Assembly (NCBI GenBank): GCA_031629035.1
Contig: JAVLUG010000001.1
Location: 124,001 to 188,000 of the forward strand
Direction: 5' to 3'
Length of the DNA stretch: 64,000 nucleotides
Source of the DNA: MVYY01 sp012517575
GTDB taxonomy: Bacteria; Bacteroidota; Bacteroidia; Bacteroidales; Paludibacteraceae
Both the position numbers and the translations under genes were made by a program. Positions 27,378-37,043 of this stretch are shown here, piece after piece (the first letter of the stretch is position 1; each line of letters begins with the position of its first letter). The notes under the pieces are model-generated. The model saw only the letters and a list, made by a program, of their open reading frames with translations, was not told the origin of the DNA and did no database searches.

Positions 27378-29969
27378 ATGAACTTCAATAATTTTACCAT
27401 CAAATCCCAGGAAGCTATTCAGGAAGCTGTGGACATTGTTCAGAGCAAGGGACAGCAGGCTGTAGAAACGCCTCATTTGCTGAAAGGTATATTGATGAAA
27501 GGGGAGGATGTTGTTCAGTATTTATTTGGAAAAATGGGTGTCAATATGTCGATACTCAATGCTGTAATCGACAGAATGATAGAGAGCTATCCCCGTGTTT
27601 CAGGAGGCGAACCCTATCTTTCCCGAGAAACAAATGCTGTTTTACAGAAAGCTGTTGATATTTCTTCAAAAGCCGGCGATCAGTTTGTGGCTTTGGAATC
27701 TATTCTGATGGCATTGGTAGTGGAAAATAACAGTGTAAAAAAAGCACTGAATGATGCCGGTGTTAACGAAAAGTCATTAAGCGAAGCAATTAATGAGCTA
27801 CGCAAAGGGTCAAAAGTAAATTCGGCTTCGGCAGAGGACACATACAATTCTTTAAACAAATATGCCATTAATTTGAATGAACGTGCCAGGAGCGGCAAGT
27901 TAGATCCCGTGATCGGGAGAGATGAGGAAATCCGTCGTGTATTGCAAATTTTGAGCCGTCGAACCAAAAATAATCCTATTCTGATAGGAGAACCTGGAAC
28001 AGGTAAAACTGCTATTGTGGAAGGGTTGGCACACAGAATTGTACGAGGCGATGTGCCTGAAAATTTGAAATCGAAACAGATTTTCTCGTTGGATATGGGA
28101 GCGGTCATTGCAGGCGCCAAATACAAAGGTGAATTTGAAGAACGTTTGAAATCGGTTGTGAATGAAGTGGTTAATTCCAATGGGGAAATTATTCTCTTTA
28201 TTGATGAAATACATACACTGGTTGGAGCAGGTAAAAGCGAAGGTGCTATGGATGCTGCCAATATTTTGAAACCCGCGCTGGCCAGAGGAGATTTAAGAGC
28301 GATTGGTGCAACTACGTTGGCTGAATATCAAAAGTATTTTGAAACGGATAAAGCATTGGAACGTCGATTCCAAATTGTCATGGTGGACGAACCTGACATA
28401 CCGAGTTCTATTTCCATTTTGCGAGGATTGAAAGAACGCTACGAAAATCATCACAAGGTGAGAATTAAGGATGATGCCATTATTGCGGCCGTTGAACTTT
28501 CAAGTCGTTATATTACCGAACGCTTTCTTCCCGACAAGGCCATTGATTTGATGGACGAAGCAGCTGCCAAGTTGCGTTTGGAAATTGATTCCGTACCGGA
28601 AGAACTGGACGTGATCGAAAGAAACATTAAGCAACTGGAAATTGAGCGTGAAGCTATTAAACGTGAAAACGACACAAAAAAACTTGATCAGCTCAGTCAG
28701 GAAATTGCCAATTTGAAAGAGCAGGCTAATTCTTTAAGAGCCAAATGGGCAAGTGAAAAAGCATTGATCGACAAAATTCAGCAGGCTAAAATAGACATTG
28801 AAAATCTAAAATTTGAAGCCGAAAGAGCAGAAAGAGAAGGTAACTATGGCAAAGTAGCCGAAATTCGTTATGGAAAAATCAAAGCGTTAGAGTCATCCAT
28901 AGCTCAATATCAGGAGGAACTGGCAAAAATTCAGGGTAATAATCCGTTGATTAAGGAAGAAGTAGACAGCGAAGATATTGCCGAAATTGTGAGCCGATGG
29001 ACAGGAATACCGGTAACCAAAATGTTGCAAAGCGAAAAGGAAAAGCTTTTGCATTTGGAGGAAGAATTACATAAAAGAGTGGTGGGACAGGATGATGCCA
29101 TTCGGGCAGTAGCCGATGCAATTCGCCGTAGTCGAGCAGGATTACAGGATCCCAAAAGGCCTATTGGTTCGTTTATCTTTCTCGGCACAACAGGTGTTGG
29201 TAAAACAGAGTTGGCCAAAGCATTGGCTGAATATCTGTTCAATGACGAAAATATGATGACGCGAATCGATATGAGCGAATATCAGGAAAAATTTTCGGTA
29301 ACGCGACTTATCGGTTCACCACCGGGATATGTTGGCTACGATGAAGGTGGACAACTTACCGAAGCTATACGTAGAAAGCCTTATTCGGTGGTGCTTTTTG
29401 ACGAAATAGAAAAAGCTCACCCCGATGTATTCAATGTATTGCTGCAAGTATTGGATGATGGCCGTTTGACTGATAACAAAGGCCGTACGGTAAATTTCAA
29501 AAATACGATTATCATTATGACGTCTAATATTGGTTCGTCGTTGATTCGTGAAAATTTTGAAAAAATTAACGAATATAATCACGATGAGATCATCGAAAAA
29601 ACGAAAAATGAGGTATTTGAATTGCTGAAACAAACTATTCGTCCGGAATTTTTGAACCGTATCGATGAGTTGATTATGTTCAAACCACTTGATCGATCGC
29701 AGATTGAAGATATTGTTCGTCTGCAATTGGATGATGTTCGTCGAATGCTTGAACAGAATGGTATTCAGTTGGAAGCTACGGATCGCGCGGTGAAATTTAT
29801 TGCCGACAATGGTTACGATCCGCAGTTTGGTGCCCGACCGGTGAAGAGGGCAATACAAAGATTGATTCTAAACGATTTGTCGAAGCAGATAATTGCTGGT
29901 CAGGTCGTTAGCAACCAAGTGGTAATTGTTGATGCCGACGAAAATGGTATTGTTTTCAGAAACAAATAA
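27378..29969 (+). CDS. clpB: ATP-dependent protein disaggregase ClpB
   Basis: 863 aa. N-terminal double Clp repeat (FNNFTIKSQEAIQEAVDI). First AAA+ domain with Walker A GEPGTGKTAIVEGLA near residue 205 and ILFIDEIHTLVGAG. Coiled-coil middle domain about 405-530 (ERNIKQLEIEREAIKRE). Second AAA+ domain with LGTTGVGKTELAKALAE near residue 602 and VVLFDEIEKAHPDVF. C-terminal small domain GARPVKRAIQRL. With DnaK it extracts proteins from aggregates. No CIRCE or other known heat-shock operator is visible upstream; an imperfect hairpin (27226-27249) lies 130 bases before the start. Confidence 0.97.
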   Translation: MNFNNFTIKSQEAIQEAVDIVQSKGQQAVETPHLLKGILMKGEDVVQYLFGKMGVNMSILNAVIDRMIESYPRVSGGEPYLSRETNAVLQKAVDISSKAGDQFVALESILMALVVENNSVKKALNDAGVNEKSLSEAINELRKGSKVNSASAEDTYNSLNKYAINLNERARSGKLDPVIGRDEEIRRVLQILSRRTKNNPILIGEPGTGKTAIVEGLAHRIVRGDVPENLKSKQIFSLDMGAVIAGAKYKGEFEERLKSVVNEVVNSNGEIILFIDEIHTLVGAGKSEGAMDAANILKPALARGDLRAIGATTLAEYQKYFETDKALERRFQIVMVDEPDIPSSISILRGLKERYENHHKVRIKDDAIIAAVELSSRYITERFLPDKAIDLMDEAAAKLRLEIDSVPEELDVIERNIKQLEIEREAIKRENDTKKLDQLSQEIANLKEQANSLRAKWASEKALIDKIQQAKIDIENLKFEAERAEREGNYGKVAEIRYGKIKALESSIAQYQEELAKIQGNNPLIKEEVDSEDIAEIVSRWTGIPVTKMLQSEKEKLLHLEEELHKRVVGQDDAIRAVADAIRRSRAGLQDPKRPIGSFIFLGTTGVGKTELAKALAEYLFNDENMMTRIDMSEYQEKFSVTRLIGSPPGYVGYDEGGQLTEAIRRKPYSVVLFDEIEKAHPDVFNVLLQVLDDGRLTDNKGRTVNFKNTIIIMTSNIGSSLIRENFEKINEYNHDEIIEKTKNEVFELLKQTIRPEFLNRIDELIMFKPLDRSQIEDIVRLQLDDVRRMLEQNGIQLEATDRAVKFIADNGYDPQFGARPVKRAIQRLILNDLSKQIIAGQVVSNQVVIVDADENGIVFRNK

Positions 29970-29988
29970 AATGAACAATTAATAAAAT

Positions 29989-30022
29989 ACAAAAGGCTGT
30001 TCCGAAAGGAATGGCCTTTTGT
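29989..30022 (+). terminator. Terminator after clpB
   Basis: ACAAAAGGC (29989-29997) pairs with GCCTTTTGT (30014-30022), with an inner TTCC-GAAA-GGAA tetraloop stem. The A/T-rich arms supply the U-tract. Confidence 0.8.
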
Positions 30023-30037
30023 AATGACATAAAAAAA

Positions 30038-30062
30038 GAGGCCATTCATCTTGAATAGCCTC
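30038..30062 (-). terminator. Terminator after the small lipoprotein gene
   Basis: GAGGC..ATTCA / TGAAT..GCCTC stem. On the minus strand it is followed by a seven-T run, directly downstream of the stop codon at 30086. Confidence 0.85.
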
Positions 30063-30085
30063 AAATTTTTTCCAAAAGAGAATTT

Positions 30086-30268
30086 TTACTGAACTGGAGC
30101 CGGAGCTACAGCAGTGTCAGCAGCAACAGTATCTACAGTAGCAACTGTATCAACAACTGCAGGAGCAACTGAATCTGTAGAAGCAGCAGCTTCTTTGTTT
30201 TCTTTAGGAGCGCAAGCAGCAAAAGCAAAAATTACTGCACAAAACAACAATACTTTTTTCATTTTCAC
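30086..30268 (-). CDS. Small Ala/Val/Asp-rich lipoprotein
   Basis: 60 aa (start at codon 1 or the Met at codon 3). A signal peptide ends in the lipobox FAAC, giving acylated Cys19, followed by KENKEAAAST and then a low-complexity tail built from VDTVATVDTVAAD-like repeats. No known domain. Such short lipoproteins with acidic repeat tails are common in Bacteroidota outer membranes. It has its own terminator and a TATCTTTG -7 box, so expression is likely real. Function unknown. Confidence 0.7.
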   Translation of the reverse strand: MKMKKVLLFCAVIFAFAACAPKENKEAAASTDSVAPAVVDTVATVDTVAADTAVAPAPVQ

Positions 30269-30315
30269 TAAGACTTTAAAAATTTAACATGTTAACTTAC
30301 AATTCAAAATCGGTG

Positions 30316-30323
30316 CAAAGATA
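30316..30323 (-). promoter_or_regulatory. -7 box of the small lipoprotein gene
   Basis: Minus strand TATCTTTG (30323-30316), 48 bases before the start. A second TAACTTTG at 30437-30430 on the same strand could give a longer leader. Neither has a clear -33 TTTG. Confidence 0.5.
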
Positions 30324-30526
30324 CTAATTAATTTATATATACTGTTCACTTAATCTTATTTTTTTTAAAAAATTTTTTAGTTTATCGCATTTTTTCTTAT
30401 TATCTTCCGATTTTTCTCGTTTTCGTCTGCAAAGTTACGGCTTTTTTTGATAAAAATCAGCGAATTGAAAAAAATATTCAAAAAAAGTTTTTTTAACAGT
30501 GTTAGAAAACCTCTTTAATTTTATCG

Positions 30527-32992
30527 TTACTCAAATTCAACTACTGTAATTCCGGAGCCCCCAAATTGAATATGTTCGTCGTGAAAATTTCGGACAACAG
30601 GAATGGAGCGCAAATATTCCCTAATAATTTGGCGTAAAGCGCCTGTACCGGTGCCATGTAGAATACGTACCGACGGAACGCCTACCATTATCGCATCGTC
30701 GATATAGTAGGTTATTGCCTGCAACGCCTCATTACTACGCATGCCACGTACATCAATTTCGGTTTTAAATTCAAGTTTGCGTCGGCGAACTGTTTCGATG
30801 GTATCTACATGAATATTTTTCTTGTTTTGAGTTTCCTTTTTGAGTTTGGTTCGACTAAGTGGTTCAAGTTTTGACAGTGGTATTGAAGATTTCATCTGAC
30901 CGATAGCAACAACGGCTTGATTTCCATTAATTTCAAGCACAATTCCTGACGTATTTTGATTTTTTAGTCTGACGTTGCTGCCAATAGATATTTTTTCCTC
31001 CGGCGATTCTTTTTTATTGGGATTGTCTACTATTGAGTCTTTTTTTACCAGTTTCTTTTTTATTGGGACTACAACTGGTTTTTCTTTTATTTGGCTGTTA
31101 ACAGGTTGATTGACAGTTTGTTTAAAATTTTCCAGCTCTTTTCTGATGTCTTTGGTTTTTTCTTTTTCTGCTTGAGCTTCTTTTATTTGGCGAATGGTAT
31201 TTTCAATTTTGGCATTCGTTTCCTCGAGAAGGTTTTGCGCTTCTTCTTTTGCTTTCTTTATGATTTCGACCCGCTGCCGTTTCAGTTCAGTCAATTCGGA
31301 TTCGTAATGGCTAATGGTTTCCTCCATTTGTTTCTCTTTCAGCTTGATTTGTTCCCTTTTGTTTTGCCAATAACGCTTGTCACGAATAATGTCCTGTACG
31401 TAACGGTCATAATTGAGATAATCTTTTCCTATTTTTTTTGAAGCCTGATCGATGATTTCTTCCGGCAACCCTATTTTTCGAGCAATTTCAATGGCAAACG
31501 AACTTCCCGGCATGCCAATTTGAAGTTGGAAAAGTGGTTGAAGTTTTTGCCGATCGAAGAGCATGGCTCCATTGACTATTCCTTCCGTTTCTTCAGCAAA
31601 CTGTTTCAAATTGGTATAATGGGTGGTGATTACTCCGAAAGCTTTGTTGCAGTTGATGCGGTCGAGAACGGATTCGGCAATGGCTCCTCCCAACTGAGGT
31701 TCTGTTCCGGAACCGAATTCATCAATCAGCAGCAGCGTCCTATCATTGCTGTGCCGAATAAAAAATTTCATATTCAACAAATGTGAACTGTAGGTGGACA
31801 AGTCGTCTTCAATGGACTGCTCGTCGCCAATATCAATAAAAAGATGTTCAAAAATTCCGGTTCTACTGCTTTCGTGGAGCGGTATCAGCAAACCGCATTG
31901 CAACATGTATTGCAAAAGTGCAGTAGTTTTCAGGCAAACGGATTTTCCTCCTGCATTGGGCCCTGAAATAATTAGAATACGCTGTTTGTCATTCAGTTGT
32001 ATATCCAATGGAACAACTTTTTTGTTTTGTTTTGAAAATGAAAGGAAAAGCAATGGATGAACGGCTTTATACCAATCGATAAGGCAATGATTTTCCAATT
32101 GGGGCTGAATGGCGTTAAGTTCTATAGCCAGCAATGCTTTGGCGCGCAAAAAATCGATTTTTGCCAGAAATTCCTGTGATTGTTGGATGTCGGGCAAGAA
32201 GGGACGTACAAAGTCAGTAAAAAGTGTCAAAATTCGAATTATTTCTCTTCTTTCTTCACCTTCGAGTTCACGCAGCCGGTTGTTCATTTCCACTATTTCA
32301 GCCGGTTCGACATATACGGTTTTCCCGCTTGCCGATTCATCATGGATAATACCGTTTATTTTTCTTTTAAAAGCCTGTGGAACAGGAATTACCAATCTTC
32401 CTTCGCGAAGAGCGGGAGTTGTATCTTTTTCGACATATCCGTTTGTCTGCGCCTTACGCAAAATTTCCTGAATCGATTTTGAAATATTGTTCTGGACTTC
32501 AGCCATATTTTTTCGTATCTGTGCCAATTGAGGAGATGCCTGATCCTTAATTTTTCCAAATTTGGAAAGAATGACATCAATACGTTGAATAATGGGTTTA
32601 AAAATACTTGCGTCGCTAATCAGTTGATGTAGGCAAGGATATAGTTGTGCGTTTAGTTGTGCAATGTATGCGGTAATAGTCAGTACATTTTCCAATGCTT
32701 GATGCAACTGAAATATTTCTGTTTCGGTAAGATAAAGTCCTTCGATCCGGATTTTGGAAAGAGATGAACGTAAATCGTAAAAATGATTTACAGGCAGTTC
32801 CTGAACTTCAGTAGTCAATACTTTCAGCATTTCATTGGTTTCCGACAGCCAATGGAATATTTCATCAAAGTTGGAAGAAAAATGTATTTCATCAACTTTT
32901 TCAATTCCCAGCGTGCTGATACATTTATCTTTCAGCAGTTGCCGGATAGTGGTGAAATCGATTTTTTGTTCGAAATGCGTTGGATAAATCAT
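30527..32992 (-). CDS. mutS2: MutS2 endonuclease/ribosome-rescue ATPase with Smr domain
   Basis: 821 aa. The N-terminal core and lever region (about 1-320) precede the ATPase domain with Walker A GPNAGGKSVCLKT near residue 345, LLIDEFGSGTEP (Walker B) and ITTHYTNLK. A long coiled coil follows (about 510-610), then a KOW-like segment (IGSNVRLKNQNTSGIVLE) and the C-terminal Smr domain (EIDVRGMRSNEALQ, VRILHGTGTGALR). The mismatch-recognition domain of MutS is absent, as expected. The role is suppression of homologous recombination or splitting of collided ribosomes. It lies 12 bases downstream of mazG and is co-transcribed. Confidence 0.95.
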   Translation of the reverse strand: MIYPTHFEQKIDFTTIRQLLKDKCISTLGIEKVDEIHFSSNFDEIFHWLSETNEMLKVLTTEVQELPVNHFYDLRSSLSKIRIEGLYLTETEIFQLHQALENVLTITAYIAQLNAQLYPCLHQLISDASIFKPIIQRIDVILSKFGKIKDQASPQLAQIRKNMAEVQNNISKSIQEILRKAQTNGYVEKDTTPALREGRLVIPVPQAFKRKINGIIHDESASGKTVYVEPAEIVEMNNRLRELEGEERREIIRILTLFTDFVRPFLPDIQQSQEFLAKIDFLRAKALLAIELNAIQPQLENHCLIDWYKAVHPLLFLSFSKQNKKVVPLDIQLNDKQRILIISGPNAGGKSVCLKTTALLQYMLQCGLLIPLHESSRTGIFEHLFIDIGDEQSIEDDLSTYSSHLLNMKFFIRHSNDRTLLLIDEFGSGTEPQLGGAIAESVLDRINCNKAFGVITTHYTNLKQFAEETEGIVNGAMLFDRQKLQPLFQLQIGMPGSSFAIEIARKIGLPEEIIDQASKKIGKDYLNYDRYVQDIIRDKRYWQNKREQIKLKEKQMEETISHYESELTELKRQRVEIIKKAKEEAQNLLEETNAKIENTIRQIKEAQAEKEKTKDIRKELENFKQTVNQPVNSQIKEKPVVVPIKKKLVKKDSIVDNPNKKESPEEKISIGSNVRLKNQNTSGIVLEINGNQAVVAIGQMKSSIPLSKLEPLSRTKLKKETQNKKNIHVDTIETVRRRKLEFKTEIDVRGMRSNEALQAITYYIDDAIMVGVPSVRILHGTGTGALRQIIREYLRSIPVVRNFHDEHIQFGGSGITVVEFE

Positions 32993-33004
32993 TAATAATG
33001 AAAT

Positions 33005-33832
33005 TTATATTTTTTCGGAAGAAGAATTATTTTCTTCTTTTTCTTTCTTTTTGGCTTCATCCCAGAAAACATCCATTTCGTCCAGCGACATTTGCCTCAG
33101 GTCTTTTCCTTGTGAAATAGTTTTTGATTCGAGGTAATTGAATCGTTGAATAAATTTGCGGTTGGTTCGTTCGAGTGCATTTTCGGGATTAATATCGTAA
33201 AGACGGGCTGCATTGACCAGGCTGAAAAGCAAATCGCCAAATTCATCTTCCATCTTGTTTTTGTCCATAGCCGCTATTTCATGCTGTAATTCCTGAAATT
33301 CTTCCTGAACTTTATCCCATACCTGTTCGCGCTTTTCCCAGTCAAAGCCAACGTTTCGTGCCTTGTCCTGAATACGGTGCGCTTTGATCAATGCTGGAAG
33401 TGATTCAGGAACGCCGGCAAGTACGGTGTGATTCCCGTCTTTTTCCTTTAATTTTAAATCTTCCCAATTTTGAACAACAGTTTGGCTGTTGTCGGCTTTG
33501 GTATCCGAAAATACATGAGGGTGACGAAAAATCAGTTTTTCGTTCAGATTTTTACATACATCGAAAATGTCAAAATCGCCGGTTTCGCTTCCCATTTGTG
33601 CATAAAATACCACGTGAAGCAGCAAGTCGCCAACTTCCGTCATAATAGCTTTTTTGTCGTTTTTCATTATGGCGTCAGCCAGCTCATAGGTTTCTTCTAT
33701 AGTTTGTACACGCATGCTCTCGAAAGTCTGTTCCCTGTCCCACGGACATTCGGCTCTCAGTCGTTCCATGATTTCGAGCAAACGTTTAAATTCCTGAAGT
33801 TTCTCTTCCAATGTATGTGTTGTTTTTTCCAT
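33005..33832 (-). CDS. mazG: Nucleoside triphosphate pyrophosphohydrolase MazG
   Basis: 275 aa with two tandem MazG domains. The first has LRAECPWDREQTFESMR, EETYELADAI and EVGDLLLHVVFYAQM; the second has EEFQELQHEI and EDEFGDLLFSLVNAARL. The EExxE/ExxD metal-binding sets are present in both. It hydrolyses NTPs, including damaged ones, to NMP and PPi. The tail is Lys/Glu/Ser-rich. mutS2 follows at 12 bases, so the pair forms a nucleic-acid housekeeping operon. A TAATTTCG segment upstream is a weak -7 candidate. Confidence 0.95.
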   Translation of the reverse strand: MEKTTHTLEEKLQEFKRLLEIMERLRAECPWDREQTFESMRVQTIEETYELADAIMKNDKKAIMTEVGDLLLHVVFYAQMGSETGDFDIFDVCKNLNEKLIFRHPHVFSDTKADNSQTVVQNWEDLKLKEKDGNHTVLAGVPESLPALIKAHRIQDKARNVGFDWEKREQVWDKVQEEFQELQHEIAAMDKNKMEDEFGDLLFSLVNAARLYDINPENALERTNRKFIQRFNYLESKTISQGKDLRQMSLDEMDVFWDEAKKKEKEENNSSSEKI

Positions 33833-33914
33833 TGTTTTAAAGTGAAATATTGTATAAATTTTATGCGAAATTACGTATTTTTTTTGATGAACGGTTGTTT
33901 CTTTAAAATATAAA

Positions 33915-33950
33915 ATCCATTACGGAAAGACGTTTCTTCCCGTAATGGAT
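33915..33950 (-). terminator. Terminator after the TonB-dependent receptor gene
   Basis: ATCCATTACGG (33915-33925) pairs with CCGTAATGGAT (33940-33950), an 11-bp perfect stem. TTTTAT follows on the minus strand. Confidence 0.85.
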
Positions 33951-33988
33951 AGATTATGTGTTTATCAATGCTTTTTTTAGCAGGTTTT

Positions 33989-36247
33989 TTAGAATTCGGT
34001 TTTTAAAGTCAAGCCCAATTGAGTTGGATTTCCTTTTTGAAAAAATTTATTGCCAAACGATTCAAAATAAAAAGCATTGTACTGTGTGTCGAAGAGATTT
34101 TTCGCCCAAAGTTCAACTCTGAAATTTCCTTTGCCAACGCCAACTTTTGCATTTACCAAACCATAAAAATTCTGATAAATGGAATTATCTATATCCCAAT
34201 AGATTTTTCCGGCTCCGTTGTATTGCACCGAAGCCATTATCTGATCGACAAACGATTTTTTGAATGTATGAAGATATTCACAACCGATGTTCAGGGTGTT
34301 TTGAGGAGCGTAAGGAACAAATTTTCCCTTGTAATCAACTTCCTGAGCCATTCCGTTGTTTTGAACCGAATCGGTGTAATTGGTAAAAGTTGCATGGGCA
34401 TAACCATAATTAATTCCGGCTGCAAAACCTTTGCCTAAGTTTGCCTGTAATGACAATTCAATTCCTTTGCTATCCACTTTTCCTGCGTTGGTAATCATGC
34501 GTCCGTTTCCGCTGGGGACAAATCTGGTCAGTTGCATGTCGGTGATTTGCATGTAAAACAAAGACATTTGCATTTTCAGTTTATTGTCCATAAATGCCGA
34601 CTGGAAGCCTGTTTCGTAATTCCAACTGTACTCTGGTTGATACAAAATGGCTTTGCGTACATCCGGTTGCTGAGCGGAAGGATTACCCGAATTCATTAAA
34701 TCGTTCTGTATCAAGTCGGAGAACATTTGTATATTGTAACCTCCGGCTTTGTAACTTTTCGAAACGTTGGCATAAACAAATTGTTGGTTGTTCCAAGCGT
34801 ATTTCAAAGTAACTTTTGGAAGAAATTCTGAAAATTTTACCGATTCTGCTCCCTGAAGTGTGTCGGCTAAAGTGGTTGGGATATTTCTATTACCCATTTT
34901 CATTAATAAATCCAGACTTGTATTGGTAAAATAATTCAAATTTACTTTCTCGAAATCGGCACGAATGCCTACACTCGCTGAAAGTCCATTGGTAAACAGA
35001 TGGTTGAAGGTTGATTGGTGATACAAAGCTCCTTCTACAGTTTTTGTGTTGTAAGTTCCCGGTATATCCATAATGGTGCTGGTAATGGTCATTTGTGGTG
35101 CACCGGCTGTATGTGCCCTGTCGAGTACAGGTTGAAGAATATTGGTTAATGCATCCTGTTTAAAAGCTACCGGCGCATCAGTATTTAATTTTTGATAAAA
35201 ACCTGTAACTCCGAAACTCCACTGATAATTGCCTTCCGTTCTCGATTTCAATGTAATTTCTTCATTAATGGCATGCTGTTTTTGCAATTGTTCGAGCGAA
35301 AAGTAAGAAAGTGGCGTGAAATCCTGATCCATATTCATTTCATCCGAAAAATACTGATAAGAAGTAGTTGAAGTTAGTTGTATTTTGTCGTTTTGAAATT
35401 CAAACAATAAACTGTTGGTGAGCATGTCGCGCAAATAGGAACTTTTATCGTTAAAATTTGGTTCTGCCGTCGATTTCGTTGTAGCATCATACAGTCCGTA
35501 AGGAAAGGCATTTTGATTTACAAAATCATAATTGATAATGTATTGTGCTCGCAGCGAAGGTAAAATATGCCAGTCGAATTTTGCTCTTCCACCGGCAGAA
35601 GTTTTCCAGTCGCCATCTTTTCCGGTAAATGTGTTGGTGAAGAATCCGTTACGATGATGATAATAACCACTTAGCGATAATCCCGTTTTATTGCTCAGTT
35701 TGTCGTAGTACGAAGCTTGTGCTTGCAGTAATCCATAATTTCCACCGGTAACTGATAATTTTGTTCCTTGATATTCAAACGGAGAAAGTGTATAAATATT
35801 TACCACACCGCCCAACGCATTGCGTCCGTATAAGGTACTTTGTGAACCACGCAAAACTTCAACCTGTAAAATATCGTAGAAATTGAAATCGAATGTTGTT
35901 TTTTCAAAATAAGGAACATTATCTACGTACAAAGCCATAGATTGTCCCGTACTGCGTGCGCCAACACCACGAATATAAGGAGCCGTTGACATGGCTGAGC
36001 CATAATCGGGAATAAAGAAATTGGGAACCAATATGCTCAAATCGCGTACAGAATTGACTTGTGCCTGATTGATAAGATTGGATGACAAAACCGAATACGA
36101 AGCAGACGGTTGTGCGGGTAAGGTTTCTTTGTGTGAAATGATCTGAATTTCTTCAAGATAAACATGTTTCAATGAATCTTTCGGTTCCATGTCAACTGCA
36201 AAAAGTAAGGTTGGAATTAAAGAGAGCAATATCAATATTTTTTTCAT
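33989..36247 (-). CDS. TonB-dependent outer-membrane receptor
   Basis: 752 aa. A signal peptide (MKKILILLSLIPTLLFA) precedes the plug domain: LEEIQIISHKE (TonB-box region), QVNSVRDLSILVPNFFIPDYG, YIRGVGARSTGQSMALYVDNVPYF (abridged), VEVLRGSQSTLYGRNALGGVVNIYT. A 22-strand barrel follows, ending in an aromatic residue (LKTEF). No carboxypeptidase-like N-terminal extension and no SusD partner, so it is a classical siderophore/cofactor-type receptor rather than a SusC glycan transporter. Substrate unknown. The upstream small membrane-protein gene at 36.5 kb is oriented the same way. Confidence 0.92.
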   Translation of the reverse strand: MKKILILLSLIPTLLFAVDMEPKDSLKHVYLEEIQIISHKETLPAQPSASYSVLSSNLINQAQVNSVRDLSILVPNFFIPDYGSAMSTAPYIRGVGARSTGQSMALYVDNVPYFEKTTFDFNFYDILQVEVLRGSQSTLYGRNALGGVVNIYTLSPFEYQGTKLSVTGGNYGLLQAQASYYDKLSNKTGLSLSGYYHHRNGFFTNTFTGKDGDWKTSAGGRAKFDWHILPSLRAQYIINYDFVNQNAFPYGLYDATTKSTAEPNFNDKSSYLRDMLTNSLLFEFQNDKIQLTSTTSYQYFSDEMNMDQDFTPLSYFSLEQLQKQHAINEEITLKSRTEGNYQWSFGVTGFYQKLNTDAPVAFKQDALTNILQPVLDRAHTAGAPQMTITSTIMDIPGTYNTKTVEGALYHQSTFNHLFTNGLSASVGIRADFEKVNLNYFTNTSLDLLMKMGNRNIPTTLADTLQGAESVKFSEFLPKVTLKYAWNNQQFVYANVSKSYKAGGYNIQMFSDLIQNDLMNSGNPSAQQPDVRKAILYQPEYSWNYETGFQSAFMDNKLKMQMSLFYMQITDMQLTRFVPSGNGRMITNAGKVDSKGIELSLQANLGKGFAAGINYGYAHATFTNYTDSVQNNGMAQEVDYKGKFVPYAPQNTLNIGCEYLHTFKKSFVDQIMASVQYNGAGKIYWDIDNSIYQNFYGLVNAKVGVGKGNFRVELWAKNLFDTQYNAFYFESFGNKFFQKGNPTQLGLTLKTEF

Positions 36248-36503
36248 TTTTTCTGATTTTAATACGGATAAATAAATACGAATGTGAAAGTTTTTTCGGC
36301 ATTTATTATGGATGGTGCCATGCTGAAAGTTTTTAAAAATTAGATTTTCATTTGTCGGGTTTTCGGTAAAAATGAAAACTCAAGAAATAATGAAAACGCC
36401 AAATTTTTGATTTTTCCTGCTTTAAAAAGTTTTTAAAGAATGGTTTCAGGCAAAATAGCTACTAAAATAGCCAATACAAAATACAAAAAGAAATCTTTCA
36501 GAT

Positions 36504-36860
36504 TTAACATGCGTTGAAAGCGGGAGGCGGACGACAAAAAAGTTCTGCCAAGAAATCATTTGAAATGCAAGAAGTTAAATTTTCAAGAGGAAATTTTAAG
36601 GGGAAATGATAGATGGGTTTAATTGATTCTTCGGATGGAATGATGGCCGAAACAGAAAAATAATCTTCAAATTGAAACGTATTCCCGGTTTCAATTTGGT
36701 TTTCAGTCGAAACAAATACTTGATGTTGTGTAATGGGAGTAATTTCCTTGACTTCTGAAACATGAGATGACGAAACACTTGCCGACAAACACATGACATA
36801 ACCTACGACCATCAGTATTTGCGGAATAAAGGAAGCAAAAAGAATATTGTCAAACATCAT
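36504..36860 (-). CDS. Small membrane-anchored protein ending in a Pro-Pro-Pro motif
   Basis: 118 aa from the ATG at 36860 (MMFDNILFASFIPQILMVVGYVMCL). A longer frame to 36917 runs into tRNA-Thr and is rejected. One N-terminal hydrophobic segment, a polar middle and the C-terminal LAELFCRPPPAF. Short Bacteroidota proteins with one TM and an RPPP end are often encoded next to TonB receptors or metal systems. That is recalled knowledge of a pattern, not a named family. The receptor starts 256 bases downstream on the same strand, so joint transcription is possible. Confidence 0.6.
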   Translation of the reverse strand: MMFDNILFASFIPQILMVVGYVMCLSASVSSSHVSEVKEITPITQHQVFVSTENQIETGNTFQFEDYFSVSAIIPSEESIKPIYHFPLKFPLENLTSCISNDFLAELFCRPPPAFNAC

Positions 36861-36881
36861 CTTTGGAAAATCGTTATAAAG

Positions 36882-36954
36882 AGCCTTTTTGGGGACTCGA
36901 ACCCCAGACCTATTCATTACGAATGAATCGCTCTACCAGCTGAGCTAAAAAGGC
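36882..36954 (-). tRNA. tRNA-Thr(CGU)
   Basis: Minus strand acceptor GCCTTTT/AAAAGGC, D arm AGCTCAGCTGGTAGAGC, anticodon stem ATTCA/TGAAT with loop TTCGTAA (anticodon CGT), T arm GGGG-TTCGAGT-CCCC. 73 nt, no encoded CCA. Confidence 0.95.
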
Positions 36955-36972
36955 AGTATTTATTAACGGCTG

Positions 36973-36980
36973 CAAAATTA
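36973..36980 (-). promoter_or_regulatory. -7 box of tRNA-Thr
   Basis: Minus strand TAATTTTG (36980-36973) ends 19 bases before the tRNA, like the other tRNA promoters in the window. The -33 element is not clear. Confidence 0.5.
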
Positions 36981-37043
36981 ATCAAAAAAATCGAGATAAT
37001 TGCAGGTGATGAAATCAAAATTTTTGAAGTAGGAAATTTTTGA

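Noticed and set aside
36861..36917. N-terminal extension of the small RPPP protein
   Set aside because: It would overlap tRNA-Thr (36882-36954); the internal ATG at 36860 starts a natural membrane segment.
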